A stretch of DNA of 58,856 nt, taken from a virus. The position numbers and the translations under genes were made by a program. Positions 16,280-25,271 of the stretch are shown one piece after another (position 1 is the stretch's first letter; the number at the start of each line of letters is the position of its first letter). The notes beneath the pieces were generated by a model. The model made no database searches and was not told the origin of the DNA. It saw only the letters and a list, made by a program, of their open reading frames with translations. The DNA is taken from the IMG/VR virus record IMGVR_UViG_3300001715_000002, positions 1-58,856 of that record, one strand, 5' to 3'.

Positions 16280-17514
16280 TGGCCGCCGTCATCGATCTCA
16301 GCCTTCACGACAAGCAGATGGAAGTCTTCTCCGACCCGGCGCGATTCAAGGTCGTCGTGGCCGGCCGGCGCTGGGGCAAGTCTCGTCTGTCGCTGACCTC
16401 GATGCTGCGCGCCGCCCGGATGCCCCGCTCTCGGGTCTGGTATATCGCGCCGACCTTCCGCATGGCCAAGCAGATCATGTGGGACGAGCTGCTGGAGATG
16501 ATCCCCAAGCAGTGGGTCAGGAAGACCAACCACTCGACCCTTACGGTGGTGCTCAAGAACAAGACCGAAATCTCGCTCAAGGGTGCCGACCGCCCCGATA
16601 CCCTGCGCGGTGTCGCGCTGAACTACGTGGTCCTCGACGAATTTCAGGACATGAAGGCCGACGTCTGGGTCAAGGTGCTTCGCCCGACGCTGTCGTCAAC
16701 CGGCGGACACGCACTGATCATCGGCACCCCGAAGGCGTTCAACTACCTCTACGAGCTGTGGAAGCTCGGTCAGGATGGCCGCTCGAAGCAGTGGAAGTCC
16801 TGGCAGTTCGAAACCGCCTCATCGCCCTTCATCCCGGCATCCGAAATCGAAGCAGCCCGCGAGGACATGGACCCCAAGTCGTTCGCACAGGAATACCTGG
16901 CGAGCTTCGCCACCATGTCGGGCCGAGTCTACTACCCGTTCGATCGCATGGAGCATGTCGGCACCTATGCGTTCAACCCCGCCCTGCCGATCTGGGTGGG
17001 CCAGGATTTCAACATCGACCCGATGTCCTCGGTGGTCATGCAGCCGCAGAGCAACGGCGATATCTGGATCGTCGACGAGATGATTTTGCCATCCTCGAAT
17101 ACGGCCGAAGTGTGTGACGAGCTGGAGCGCAAGTTCTGGCGCTGGCAGTCCAATTTGACGGTTTACCCCGATCCAGCCGGAGGCCAGCGCCAACACGCCC
17201 GCGGCGAAACCGATATGGACATCTTTCGGGAACGCGGCTTCAAGCGGCTCAAATACAAGCGCCGGCACCCGGCGATCGCCGACCGCGTCAACGCGGTCAA
17301 CTCGATGCTGATGAGTGCATCCGGCCAGGTTCGCCTGCGCGTGGACGCGAGCTGCCGTCAAACGATCTCGGCCTTCGAACAGACGCTTTACAAGCCAGGC
17401 AGTCGGGACATCGACAAGGCCGCCGGTGTGGAGCACCCGGCCGATGCGCTGGGCTACTGCATCGACCTCGAACGTCCGGTGCGGAAATTCAAGCCGATGG
17501 GCGCTTCTTTCTGA
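16279..17514 (+). CDS. terL: Terminase large subunit
   Basis: This 411-residue packaging motor has an ATPase domain with Walker A GRRWGKS (29-35) and Walker B VVLDEF (117-122), then an RNase H-like nuclease with a first Asp in GQDFNIDP (about 240) and a late HPADALGY segment (about 390). It cleaves concatemeric DNA and pumps it into the prohead. Length and order are typical of the terminase 6 group. The gene ends 7 bp before palindrome 5. Confidence 0.95.
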   Translation: MAAVIDLSLHDKQMEVFSDPARFKVVVAGRRWGKSRLSLTSMLRAARMPRSRVWYIAPTFRMAKQIMWDELLEMIPKQWVRKTNHSTLTVVLKNKTEISLKGADRPDTLRGVALNYVVLDEFQDMKADVWVKVLRPTLSSTGGHALIIGTPKAFNYLYELWKLGQDGRSKQWKSWQFETASSPFIPASEIEAAREDMDPKSFAQEYLASFATMSGRVYYPFDRMEHVGTYAFNPALPIWVGQDFNIDPMSSVVMQPQSNGDIWIVDEMILPSSNTAEVCDELERKFWRWQSNLTVYPDPAGGQRQHARGETDMDIFRERGFKRLKYKRRHPAIADRVNAVNSMLMSASGQVRLRVDASCRQTISAFEQTLYKPGSRDIDKAAGVEHPADALGYCIDLERPVRKFKPMGASF

Positions 17515-17521
17515 CCTATGG

Positions 17522-17543
17522 AGTAAGTAAGTATTTACTTACT
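17522..17543. promoter_or_regulatory. GTAAG-family palindrome 5
   Basis: GTAAGTAAGTATTTACTTAC at 17523-17542; with flanks it is a 24-bp near-perfect palindrome. It separates the terminase and portal genes. Confidence 0.85.
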
Positions 17544-17589
17544 CTCTAATTTATGGTTACATTCCACACTAGGCAAAAGAGTGAACCGC

Positions 17590-19113
17590 ATGGATCTCAA
17601 GAAACTCGTCAAGCGTCGCCATCCCGAGTTCGCGGGAAAGCTGACTCACTGGCAGTTCCTCCATGCCACTTATCAGGGTGGACGGGATTGGTTTGACCAA
17701 CACATCTTCCGCTATCTGAAAGAAGGCGATTGCGAGTTCAAGGATCGCAAGTCACGCGCCTACCGTTTCAACCACACCCGAGAAATCGTCAACCTGGTCA
17801 ACAAATACGTCTTTCGCGGTGACATCACCCGCAAGAAGGACGCTGACAAGGCGATTCTCGACTTCTGGAAACGAACCACTCGCGACGGCATCTGCATCGA
17901 CGAATTCATGCGTCAGGCAGATATCGAATCCTCGATCTACGGTCGCGTCTGGATCGTCGTCGACTCCACCCACAAAGGCGAAGCGGTATCCAAGGCCGAC
18001 GAGCGTTTGAACGGCTCGAAGACCTACGCCTACGTGGTGCCACCGACCCACATGCTCGATATGGGCACTGACGATGACGGCCAACTGCTGTGGATGTTGT
18101 TCTACGAACCGACCCGAGACGACGATGACCCGTTTACGTCCTCCGGTGCGATCGAGGACCGCTGGCGTCTCTGGACCCGAACGAGCTGGTCTCTGTATGC
18201 CCTGAGTGAAGAGAAAGGGCCGGACGGCGAGCCCCTGGTCATCGAGATGGATAAGGGCGACAACCACCTGGGCGAAGTGCCGGTGGTGCCGCTCGACGCG
18301 ATGGTCTGTCATGAGTCGCGCTACTCGTCACCGGCGCTGATCAATGACATCGCCTACCTGGATCGAGCGGTCGCCAACTACCTCTCGAACCTCGACGCGA
18401 TCATCCAGGACCAGACGTTTTCGCAGCTGGCGATTCCGGCGCAGAACATGATGCCGGGCGACAAGGAATACAACCAGATGGTCGCGATGGGCACCAACCG
18501 GGTGTTCGTCTTCGACGGTGGCGAAGGTGGTTCAGGCCCCTTCTTCCTCTCGCCTGACGTCAAGCAGGCGCATCTGATCCTCGAAGTGGTCAGCAAGATC
18601 ATCAACGAAATCTACCACTCGGTAGGTGTCGCCGGTGAGCGGACCAAAGAGGACAACTCGAAGGGTATCGACAACAGCTCTGGCGTCGCCAAAGCCTACG
18701 ACTTCGAGCGGGTCAACAGCCTGCTTGCATCGAAGTCGAGCGCCCTGCAACGCGCGGAGAACCGAATTTCCCGACTGGCGGCGATGTATGCCGGAGTCGA
18801 GATGGACGCGGATGACCGCGTCGTGGATTACCCGAAGTCGTATGACGTTCGGGGTCTGACGGATGAATTCGCTGTGGCCGAGCAACTGAGCCTCATCGAC
18901 GCGCCGGAAACCGTCAGACGCGAGCAGATGCGCTCGCTGGTCGACAAGCTCTTCCCGAACCTCACGGACGATGTGCGTGCGGCGATCGAGAAGGAACTGG
19001 AGAAGTTCCCCGCGTCACCCGAAGCCTTGCCTGGCATGCCGCCACTTCCGCAGCAGCCGGCACAGCAAGAGGATGACGCCCCTACCCAGCAGGACCAGTG
19101 GACCGCCGAGTGA
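17590..19113 (+). CDS. Portal protein
   Basis: This 507-residue protein forms the dodecameric DNA-entry vertex. It has a portal-like layout: an N-terminal wing, a central LSNLDAIIQDQTFSQLAIP clip and stem region, a crown helix with a KEDNSKGIDNSSGVAKAYDFE stretch, and a flexible acidic Pro/Gln-rich C-terminus. The start at ATG 17590 behind AAAGAG is chosen; GTG 17581 would add three residues. Its place between the terminase and the scaffold and capsid genes supports the call. Confidence 0.85.
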   Translation: MDLKKLVKRRHPEFAGKLTHWQFLHATYQGGRDWFDQHIFRYLKEGDCEFKDRKSRAYRFNHTREIVNLVNKYVFRGDITRKKDADKAILDFWKRTTRDGICIDEFMRQADIESSIYGRVWIVVDSTHKGEAVSKADERLNGSKTYAYVVPPTHMLDMGTDDDGQLLWMLFYEPTRDDDDPFTSSGAIEDRWRLWTRTSWSLYALSEEKGPDGEPLVIEMDKGDNHLGEVPVVPLDAMVCHESRYSSPALINDIAYLDRAVANYLSNLDAIIQDQTFSQLAIPAQNMMPGDKEYNQMVAMGTNRVFVFDGGEGGSGPFFLSPDVKQAHLILEVVSKIINEIYHSVGVAGERTKEDNSKGIDNSSGVAKAYDFERVNSLLASKSSALQRAENRISRLAAMYAGVEMDADDRVVDYPKSYDVRGLTDEFAVAEQLSLIDAPETVRREQMRSLVDKLFPNLTDDVRAAIEKELEKFPASPEALPGMPPLPQQPAQQEDDAPTQQDQWTAE

Positions 19114-19164
19114 CCGGCGCCCACACCACCCGATAGGCCAAGAGACCGGCCATAGGAGCTTGAG

Positions 19165-20076
19165 ATGAAGAAGTCGAAGTCGAAGTCGCGATTCTGGTTT
19201 GCGCGCTTCAACCAACTGAGCGTTCCCCTGATGGCCGAAGCCGATGACGGCAGTAACGGCGGTGACGGTGGCGGCGCAGCCGGTGGTAGCGGTGAAAGCA
19301 AGCCGAACGAAAAGCCCGATGGCGAAGGCGCTGGTGATACCGGTGGCGACGACAAAGGCGCTGGAGACGGTGACAAAGGCGGTGACGACAAGGGTGGCGA
19401 AGGTAAGCCCTCCGAGTCCGAGGCGAAGCTGCTCAAAGAGGTCATGACGCGCAAACAGGCGCAGAAAGACTTGGAGAACAAGCTGAAAGCCTTCGGGGAA
19501 GTGACCCCGGAACAGGTCAAGGCGCTGCTGGATGCCGAAGCAACCCGCAAGGCTGCCGAAGCGGATGCGCAGAAGTCCGACCTGGAGAAGCGTGGCGAGT
19601 TCGATCGGCTCAAGCAGGTAATGCTCGATGAGCACGAGAAGACGGTCGGCACGAAAGATACGCGGATTGGCGAGCTGGAAACGACCAATCAGTCCCTGAT
19701 CAAGCAGATCGAGGACATGACGGTCGGTGCGAGCTTCGCGAGTTCGAAGTTTATCGGCGAAGAGATGCTGCTGACCCCGAGCAAGGCTCGTGTGGTTTAC
19801 GGCACTCACTTCGACGTGAAGGACGGCAAGGTTGTCGGTTACGACAAACCTGCCGGCGCCCCGGAGCGGACCACGCTGGTGAATGGTCGCGGCGAGCCGC
19901 TGAGCTTCGAGGACGCCATGAAGAAACTGGTCGAGATAGACCCGGAACGCGACAGTCTGCTTCGCAGCAAGTCAAAGCCCGGCTCTGGATCGAATCAGCC
20001 CGCGGGCGGGCCAAAGGATGAGAAGGTGTCGAAAGGCATCGGTCGAATTTCCGCTGGTCTTGCCTCTGAACTGTAG
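19165..20076 (+). CDS. Scaffolding-type protein
   Basis: This 303-residue protein has a low-complexity Gly/Asp-rich segment (about 28-80, GGDGG, GAGDG and DKGG units), a long charged coiled coil (about 85-190) and a basic C-terminus. That is the usual design of phage scaffolds, which bind capsid through a basic tail and leave the shell. Position just before the capsid gene agrees. No protease motif is seen and no separate prohead protease exists nearby. Confidence 0.75.
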   Translation: MKKSKSKSRFWFARFNQLSVPLMAEADDGSNGGDGGGAAGGSGESKPNEKPDGEGAGDTGGDDKGAGDGDKGGDDKGGEGKPSESEAKLLKEVMTRKQAQKDLENKLKAFGEVTPEQVKALLDAEATRKAAEADAQKSDLEKRGEFDRLKQVMLDEHEKTVGTKDTRIGELETTNQSLIKQIEDMTVGASFASSKFIGEEMLLTPSKARVVYGTHFDVKDGKVVGYDKPAGAPERTTLVNGRGEPLSFEDAMKKLVEIDPERDSLLRSKSKPGSGSNQPAGGPKDEKVSKGIGRISAGLASEL

Positions 20077-20099
20077 GGTTTTTCAGAGAGGTCATTGCC

Positions 20100-20990
20100 A
20101 TGCCTTTGCTAGTTGAAGAGGCCGCCAAACTGTCCGAAGCGGACGTCAAACGCGGCATCATCGAAGAGATTATCGACAAGGAAGACCTGCTCGCCGTTCT
20201 GCCGTTCGTGCAGACCGCCGGCAAGTCTTACGACTACAACCGCGAGAAGACGCTGAGCGAAGCCGAGTTCCTCGATCCGTATGACGCAGTGCCGGAAGGC
20301 GGCGCCACGTTCGAAGAAGTCACGACCAAGCTGCGCATCCTCGCTGGCGACGTCGACATCGACAACTTCCTCGCCGAAACCCAGTCCGATCTGAACGACC
20401 AGGTGGCCATTCAGGTTCAGGCAAAGGCCAAGGCAATCACCCGCAAGTTCCGTCGTCATCTGGTCCAGGGCGACAGCGTTACCGAAGCCAAAGGCTTCGA
20501 CGGCGTGTTCAAGCTGGTGAACGCCGATCAGCGTATCGCCGGTGGCGAGAACGCCATGTCGTTCACGCTGCTCGACGAGCTGCTGGACGCTGTGCCGAAC
20601 GGTGCCGACGTGCTGTTCATGCACTCCAGCCACATTCGTGCCCTGCGTGCGCTTCTGCGTGCGACCGGCGGCCTGGAGCCGGCCCACGTCATGATGCAGA
20701 ACTTCGGTCGCCCGATGCTGACGCACAACGGCGTGCCGATCCTGGTCAACGACTTCATGCCGGTGACTGATAACGCTGGCGTCAAGTCCGCGTCCATCAT
20801 CGCCACCCGCCTGAACGAGTCTGACGGCCTGCACGGTCTGTTCGGTGGCACGTCTGCCGGTGTCCGCTTCGAGAAAGTCGGCACCGTCCAGAACAAGGAT
20901 GCGACTCGCTACCGCGTCAAGTGGTATGCCGGTCTCGCCCTCAAGTCCACTAAGTCGCTCGCGACTGCGGACGCTGTGAAGCTGAGCTGA
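20100..20990 (+). CDS. Major capsid protein
   Basis: This 296-residue protein has the expected features of an HK97-fold capsid: an N-terminal arm, an E-loop-like segment (FLDPYDAVPEGGATFEEVTTKL), a spine helix of NDQVAIQVQAKAKAITRKF and a P-domain with GVPILVNDFMP. It is not preceded by a cleavable delta region of usual length. It sits after the scaffold and before the connectors, and a terminator follows. Confidence 0.85.
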   Translation: MPLLVEEAAKLSEADVKRGIIEEIIDKEDLLAVLPFVQTAGKSYDYNREKTLSEAEFLDPYDAVPEGGATFEEVTTKLRILAGDVDIDNFLAETQSDLNDQVAIQVQAKAKAITRKFRRHLVQGDSVTEAKGFDGVFKLVNADQRIAGGENAMSFTLLDELLDAVPNGADVLFMHSSHIRALRALLRATGGLEPAHVMMQNFGRPMLTHNGVPILVNDFMPVTDNAGVKSASIIATRLNESDGLHGLFGGTSAGVRFEKVGTVQNKDATRYRVKWYAGLALKSTKSLATADAVKLS

Positions 20991-21008
20991 TTTTTTTCGG
21001 CGACAGCT

Positions 21009-21030
21009 GGTAAGTCATAACTTACTTACC
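21009..21030. promoter_or_regulatory. GTAAG-family palindrome 6
   Basis: GTAAGTCATAACTTACTTAC at 21010-21029. It is followed within two bases by an intrinsic terminator, an arrangement repeated at 24861. Confidence 0.8.
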
Positions 21031-21031
21031 G

Positions 21032-21065
21032 AAGGGGCGGATGGGGAAACTCACCGCCCCTTTTT
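21032..21065 (+). terminator. Terminator after the capsid gene
   Basis: GGGGCGG (21034-21040) pairs with CCGCCCC (21054-21060), extended by AA/TT, with a 13-nt loop and a run of five T. It would reduce read-through from the abundant capsid transcript. Confidence 0.85.
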
Positions 21066-21082
21066 ACCATCAGGAGACTGCC

Positions 21083-21613
21083 ATGAAAGTTCGTATCGTC
21101 GATAAAGTCCTCGCCGGCTACACCGGCATGCTCTATCAGTTCGAATTCCTCGATGGCGTCAACCTCACCGACCTGACAGATGCTCAGGCGGCGATGATCG
21201 GCGCTGTCATGCGTGTCGAGAACGTGGAATCCGGCCAACAGGTCGGTGCAGGCGTCGACGCGATCAATGCTCGGAACGTGACCCTGTCCGACGCCCAGGC
21301 CAAGGAGCAGATCACCGCGGATCAGACCGCAGTGGATAACGCCTCAGTCATCAAATCCCCCAGTGAGATCGACGACGATGCGACCCATGACAGCGTTGTC
21401 GTGATCAACGAAGACACACTCGCGGCAACTACTCCGGTGGTGACGCTGAGCGAACCGACGGCTGCCGAAGTCTGGACGGCCGATTCTCTGGCCGCTGTCG
21501 CAGATGCCAAAGGGATTGCCGGTCTTCGCGCCATCGCTGAGCCGAAAGGCATCAAGGGTCGCTCGATCAACGAGCTGATCCGCGAAATCCTCGCGGCCCA
21601 AGCGGAGAAGTAA
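21083..21613 (+). CDS. Structural accessory protein, SAP/Rho-N-like tail
   Basis: The start at 21083 is behind GGAGA; the longer frame would begin inside the terminator. The 176-residue protein has an N-terminal beta-rich part, an acidic Thr/Val-rich linker and a C-terminal helix-hairpin (GLRAIAEPKGIKGRSINELI) like SAP or Rho-N domains that bind nucleic acid. It probably belongs to the head or neck. Not further assigned. Confidence 0.6.
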   Translation: MKVRIVDKVLAGYTGMLYQFEFLDGVNLTDLTDAQAAMIGAVMRVENVESGQQVGAGVDAINARNVTLSDAQAKEQITADQTAVDNASVIKSPSEIDDDATHDSVVVINEDTLAATTPVVTLSEPTAAEVWTADSLAAVADAKGIAGLRAIAEPKGIKGRSINELIREILAAQAEK

Positions 21614-21616
21614 GCC

Positions 21617-22423
21617 ATGATCATCCGTGACGCCGGCGATGCTATCACCCTGTCCTTGAGCACAGCCGACTTCGGCACCGTCTCCGAGGTCAACTACCGC
21701 ATCATCAACGCCTCCGGCGTCACGGTGCAGGAATCCGTGGCTGCAACTCTCGATGCCCTGTCCCAGATGGCCGTCGTCGAGATTCCGCAGTCTCTGACCG
21801 CCCTGCCCGATGACATGGACCGGATGCTGCTGATCGTTCGTTTGGACGTCCTGGGTAGCCAGGGCTCGTTCGTTGACGAACACCTGGTCATGGTCCGTCA
21901 GCGCAAGACCCTGGTGATTCCGGCCGAGTCCTTTCAGACGGTCAACGACGCCATCCTGCGCTCGATGGACATCATCGACATCGACAACTGGCATACAGCC
22001 GACGCGGACGCCCGCCGTCTCGCGCTGATCGAAGCCGGTGCCCGCCTCAAGCGGATTCGCTACCTGGTCTTTGGCGATCGCACCTACGTGCCGATGAACC
22101 GGATCACGATCTATCCCGACCTGACCGATGACGATGATGACTTCGGCGCACATCTGTTCGAATACATGAATCGAGACCAGTTCCTCGCCCTGCCCCGTTC
22201 GTTCCTGCGCGATCTCTACCGCGCCCAGATCATGGAAGCCGACGTGATCCTGGGACCGGAGACCGCCGAGCAGAAACGTCTGTCCGGGATCATGTCCGAT
22301 ACCGTCGGCGAGACCTCGCAGATGTTCCGCACTGGTCGCCCGGTCGAGCTGCCGGTTTCCAAGCGGGCATTCCGTGAGATCTGCCGCTGGATCGACAACG
22401 TCTGGAGAATTGGTCGTGGATGA
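21617..22423 (+). CDS. Head-tail connector-region protein
   Basis: This 268-residue protein starts four bases after the preceding gene, behind GGAGAAGTAAGCC. The N-terminal third is a beta-sandwich-like domain, and the middle has a helical neck-like stretch (DAILRSMDIIDIDNW). An acidic DLTDDDDDFG loop follows. Location between capsid and tail genes suggests an adaptor, but I do not recognise the family. It overlaps the next gene by 8 bp. Confidence 0.55.
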   Translation: MIIRDAGDAITLSLSTADFGTVSEVNYRIINASGVTVQESVAATLDALSQMAVVEIPQSLTALPDDMDRMLLIVRLDVLGSQGSFVDEHLVMVRQRKTLVIPAESFQTVNDAILRSMDIIDIDNWHTADADARRLALIEAGARLKRIRYLVFGDRTYVPMNRITIYPDLTDDDDDFGAHLFEYMNRDQFLALPRSFLRDLYRAQIMEADVILGPETAEQKRLSGIMSDTVGETSQMFRTGRPVELPVSKRAFREICRWIDNVWRIGRG

Positions 22424-23123
22424 TCGCCTGGCGCTGCACGACAGCTATGCCGAGCAGGCGCGGCAGTTGGAGCAGCACTTCGCGTTCACCGTCACCGGCG
22501 TCAAGGAGACGGCTGTGCAACGGGCTCGCCTCATGGGTGGGCTCGCTCGCATGATCGACGACGTGCAAAGCGGCCTGAACCTGGCGGCGGACATGCGTCG
22601 CAAGGGCTATCGCCAGCTGGTCGACGAGATCACGTCCAGCTCTCCACGGACAGGCGCCTATTTTGCAGGCAGCTCCTATTCACACGACTTCGACGGGTAT
22701 TTCAGCTTCGCGGCTGAACTGGCCACGACCCGGCTTGAGCAGGACGTGAGCAACCGGATCGCGCAAGTCATGCGTGACATTCGTCAAATCGCGCTGATGT
22801 CTCGCTCCATGCGCGACAACAGACGCTGGGATCAATCCGCAGCGCTCCTACGAGCGCGTGAGAGCGTCGAAAATCGTCTTTCCATATCAGCGGATAGACG
22901 CGGACGCGAACAGCGCACAGAGCGCTTTTCTGCGCTGCTGGTGCGAGGTCTGTCCGTGGGAATGATGGTTGACTCGACAGTGCTGCACGGGGCGACCGAT
23001 CGCTACAAGCTGTTCAGCTACGACGCCGATGACCTGGGTGAACTGACTGCCGCCGAGTTCCAGGAGCGCCGGGAAGAGATTTTCCATCCACAGAGCCGTC
23101 GATTTCTTGTGCCCATATCGTAA
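22416..23123 (+). CDS. Virion morphogenesis protein, unknown
   Basis: This 235-residue, mainly helical protein probably starts at GTG 22416 behind GGAGAA, overlapping its neighbour. It has long charged helices with Arg-rich repeats. No catalytic motif is recognised. Its stop codon TAA (21-23 of 23121) lies within palindrome 7, so operator and gene end are fused. Likely a head or neck component by position only. Confidence 0.5.
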   Translation: MDDRLALHDSYAEQARQLEQHFAFTVTGVKETAVQRARLMGGLARMIDDVQSGLNLAADMRRKGYRQLVDEITSSSPRTGAYFAGSSYSHDFDGYFSFAAELATTRLEQDVSNRIAQVMRDIRQIALMSRSMRDNRRWDQSAALLRARESVENRLSISADRRGREQRTERFSALLVRGLSVGMMVDSTVLHGATDRYKLFSYDADDLGELTAAEFQERREEIFHPQSRRFLVPIS

Positions 23124-23140
23124 GTAAGTGCTTACTTACA
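23119..23140. promoter_or_regulatory. GTAAG-family palindrome 7 (contains a stop codon)
   Basis: GTAAGTAAGTGCTTACTTAC at 23120-23139, identical to copy 4. The stop codon of the upstream gene is its TAA at 23121-23123. Confidence 0.85.
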
Positions 23141-23157
23141 AGGTCTCAGAGGGTAGA

Positions 23158-23520
23158 ATGACCATGTTTCGAGCCAACACGATGTGTCAGTTGCAGGCGA
23201 GAGCGGGTTTCGACGAATACGGCGATCCGCAGTTTGGTCCGTCAAAACGAATCAAGTGCTCCGTGGTTCGTCTGGCTAGATCGAGCGCTCCCTCTTCGGT
23301 TCGAGCGGACAGCTCAGGGTCACGCGGCAAGGCGGATCAGATGGAGTCCGACGCCGTTATCCTGATGCCGCCTTCCTGGGAGCCCTCGATGGGGGCAAAG
23401 GTCGCGATCCTCGGGATGACCCTCGAGATCGTCGGTATGCATCCGCGGCTCAACATCATGGGGCGCCTGGATCACTACGAGGTGAGTCTGAACGCATGGC
23501 CATCAGCGTCAAGGGCATAG
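23158..23520 (+). CDS. Head closure / connector protein
   Basis: This 120-residue protein starts behind GAGGGT; the frame from 23128 begins inside the palindrome. The fold looks beta-barrel rich, with GDPQFGPSKRIKCSVVRL and a late GRLDHYEVSLN strand pair as in small head-closure proteins. Position between the connector genes and the gp10-like protein agrees. It overlaps the next gene by 25 bp. Confidence 0.6.
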   Translation: MTMFRANTMCQLQARAGFDEYGDPQFGPSKRIKCSVVRLARSSAPSSVRADSSGSRGKADQMESDAVILMPPSWEPSMGAKVAILGMTLEIVGMHPRLNIMGRLDHYEVSLNAWPSASRA

Positions 23521-23978
23521 GCACTCTCAATCGGCGTCTGGAGACAATCTCCGAGCGCACCGATCGCGAACTATCCCTGCTGCTCAAGAAGGCGGCCATG
23601 GAGATGAAGCACCGCGTCGAGCAACAGACGCACCGCGACACCGGCGCGCTGGAGTCGGCGATTCGTCTCAAGGAGACGCGAACTGGCATCAACGGTCGGC
23701 GTGCCTACGAGGTTTTCGTCGATCCCGAAAAGCGCCGTAGGGTAAAGCGCAAGGGTTCCTGGTCTCGCCAGCGTGTCGCGACCTACGCCCGGCGTCTCGA
23801 GAATGGAGACTGGGGCGATAAGCTCGGGCCTCGCTCTCGCGCCAAGAACAATGAGATCGCTGGCAGTGGCATGCGAGTGGGACCAGGGTTTTTCTCGCGT
23901 AGCGCAGCCTACGTCTACGACCGGTATATCGGCCAGATGCGCCGAGCTGTGAAGCGCATAACGCGCAGGAGGCGGTGA
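23496..23978 (+). CDS. HK97 gp10-like neck/tail-completion protein
   Basis: This 160-residue, very basic protein has the HK97 gp10 pattern: an N-terminal helix pair (LSLLLKKAAMEMKHRVEQQT), the HRDTGALESAI motif at about 48-58 and a late RVGPGFFSRSAAYVYDRY segment. Such proteins join head and tail. The terminal RRRR is typical. It overlaps both neighbours. Confidence 0.8.
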   Translation: MAISVKGIGTLNRRLETISERTDRELSLLLKKAAMEMKHRVEQQTHRDTGALESAIRLKETRTGINGRRAYEVFVDPEKRRRVKRKGSWSRQRVATYARRLENGDWGDKLGPRSRAKNNEIAGSGMRVGPGFFSRSAAYVYDRYIGQMRRAVKRITRRRR

Positions 23979-24352
23979 TGATCGCGATGGCAATTGCCAA
24001 CCGGCTGCGCGGCGTGATCGACGACGCCCCGGTCCACTTCAACTTCATTCCGGCGGATGAGCAGATCGCCATCATGGTCGATTCGCCAATCCCCGGATTC
24101 GAGCTCGATCCCGAACTACCGGGCTACTTCAACGATATGTTCGAGGTCGTGATTCGGCACACCACAGCGCGTCATGGGCTGGAACTGTGCCGACAGGCCG
24201 TCGACAAGCTGGTCATCACAAACCAGCGGTTCGGCGATTATCACTTCAACTTCATCCGTGCGATCACCGAGCCCGCGGTATACCCAACGGCCAAAAGTGG
24301 ACTCCGAGAGTTCGCGGTTCGCTTCGAGTTCAGTTGTTACCAAGCCATCTGA
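23978..24352 (+). CDS. Tail terminator-like protein
   Basis: This 124-residue protein starts at ATG 23978, behind AGGAGG and overlapping the previous stop. Its alternating strands with two helices fit the lambda gpU-type tail terminator that ends tube polymerisation and binds the head. The position, just before the tail tube gene, is canonical. No sequence signature beyond that. Confidence 0.65.
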   Translation: MIAMAIANRLRGVIDDAPVHFNFIPADEQIAIMVDSPIPGFELDPELPGYFNDMFEVVIRHTTARHGLELCRQAVDKLVITNQRFGDYHFNFIRAITEPAVYPTAKSGLREFAVRFEFSCYQAI

Positions 24353-24367
24353 CACAGGAGAGACACA

Positions 24368-24847
24368 ATGGCTCGCGAAAACATCAAACTGGGTGCGTGC
24401 AATGTCACGTTCAAAGACACTGCGTTGGGTCTGACCAAGGGTGGCGTCGAGGTCGCAGTCGAAACCACCACTTACGAAGTCAACGTCGATCAGCACGGTG
24501 ATGCGGCCGTTGACGAGTGGATCACCAAGCGTGCATTCACCGTCACAGTGCCGCTGGCCGAAACCACACTGGAACTACTCGGCCTGGCCCTGCCCGGCTC
24601 AACCGTCATTGCCGGGCAACTGGTCGTCAAGAATGCGGTCGGTCTGTCTCTCATCGACGGCGCCGGCGAGCTTTCGCTGATGCCGCAGAACGGCACCGCC
24701 GATGACAAGGTGGTCTTTCCGAAGGCGAACACCGCCGGCAACTTCTCGTTCGCGTATCGCCACAACGAAGAGCGCGTCTACTCGGTGGAATTCAAGGTCT
24801 ACCCGGATGACGAGCAGGTGTTGGCCATGTTCGGCACTGCTGTATGA
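24368..24847 (+). CDS. Major tail tube protein
   Basis: This 159-residue beta-rich protein has an N-terminal LGACNVTFKDTALGLTKGGV segment, a long TTTYEVNVDQ beta strand pair and a late YRHNEERVYSVEFKVYPDD strand, as in siphophage tube proteins. It assembles in rings around the tape measure. Operator and terminator directly follow. Confidence 0.8.
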   Translation: MARENIKLGACNVTFKDTALGLTKGGVEVAVETTTYEVNVDQHGDAAVDEWITKRAFTVTVPLAETTLELLGLALPGSTVIAGQLVVKNAVGLSLIDGAGELSLMPQNGTADDKVVFPKANTAGNFSFAYRHNEERVYSVEFKVYPDDEQVLAMFGTAV

Positions 24848-24860
24848 TTTGAGGCTAGAC

Positions 24861-24882
24861 AGTAAGTCAGCACTTACTTACT
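24861..24882. promoter_or_regulatory. GTAAG-family palindrome 8
   Basis: GTAAGTCAGCACTTACTTAC at 24862-24881, four bases before an intrinsic terminator. Confidence 0.85.
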
Positions 24883-24885
24883 ATT

Positions 24886-24909
24886 AGGGGCCTGAGATGG
24901 CCCCTTTTT
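24886..24909 (+). terminator. Terminator after the tail tube gene
   Basis: AGGGGCC and GGCCCCT form a 7-bp stem with a TGAGAT loop and five T. Confidence 0.85.
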
Positions 24910-24929
24910 CGTTCCCCGGAGCAACACCC

Positions 24930-25271
24930 ATGGAAATCCTCAACCTCGACGAAATGAGCAATGTGGTGAAGCAGTTCACCTACAAAGGCGAGACCTACGA
25001 CATCTGCGAGATCAGCCTGGACGGCTTCATCGAGATGACGACAGCTCAGAAAGACGCAGAGGCGAAGGAAGCCGCCGGGGAGATGACCCAGAAAGACCTG
25101 ATCGTGTCCTACCGCGACATGATCAAACGGATGATTCCGGCGATCACCAACGAGACGCTGGGCTCGATGTCGATGCGTCAGCTCAAGACCCTGATGGATT
25201 TCATCAACACCGGCGAGATCGACCAGGACATCATCGAGCAGGCCAAAGCCGAAGCTGACGCAAAAAAGTAA
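24930..25271 (+). CDS. Tail assembly chaperone gpG
   Basis: This 113-residue protein starts behind GGAG. Acidic and helical, it ends with KAEADAKK. It corresponds to lambda gpG, a chaperone that coats the tape measure during tube assembly. Its last codons contain the slippery A AAA AAG followed directly by the stop, so most ribosomes end here and a minority make gpGT. Confidence 0.85.
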   Translation: MEILNLDEMSNVVKQFTYKGETYDICEISLDGFIEMTTAQKDAEAKEAAGEMTQKDLIVSYRDMIKRMIPAITNETLGSMSMRQLKTLMDFINTGEIDQDIIEQAKAEADAKK

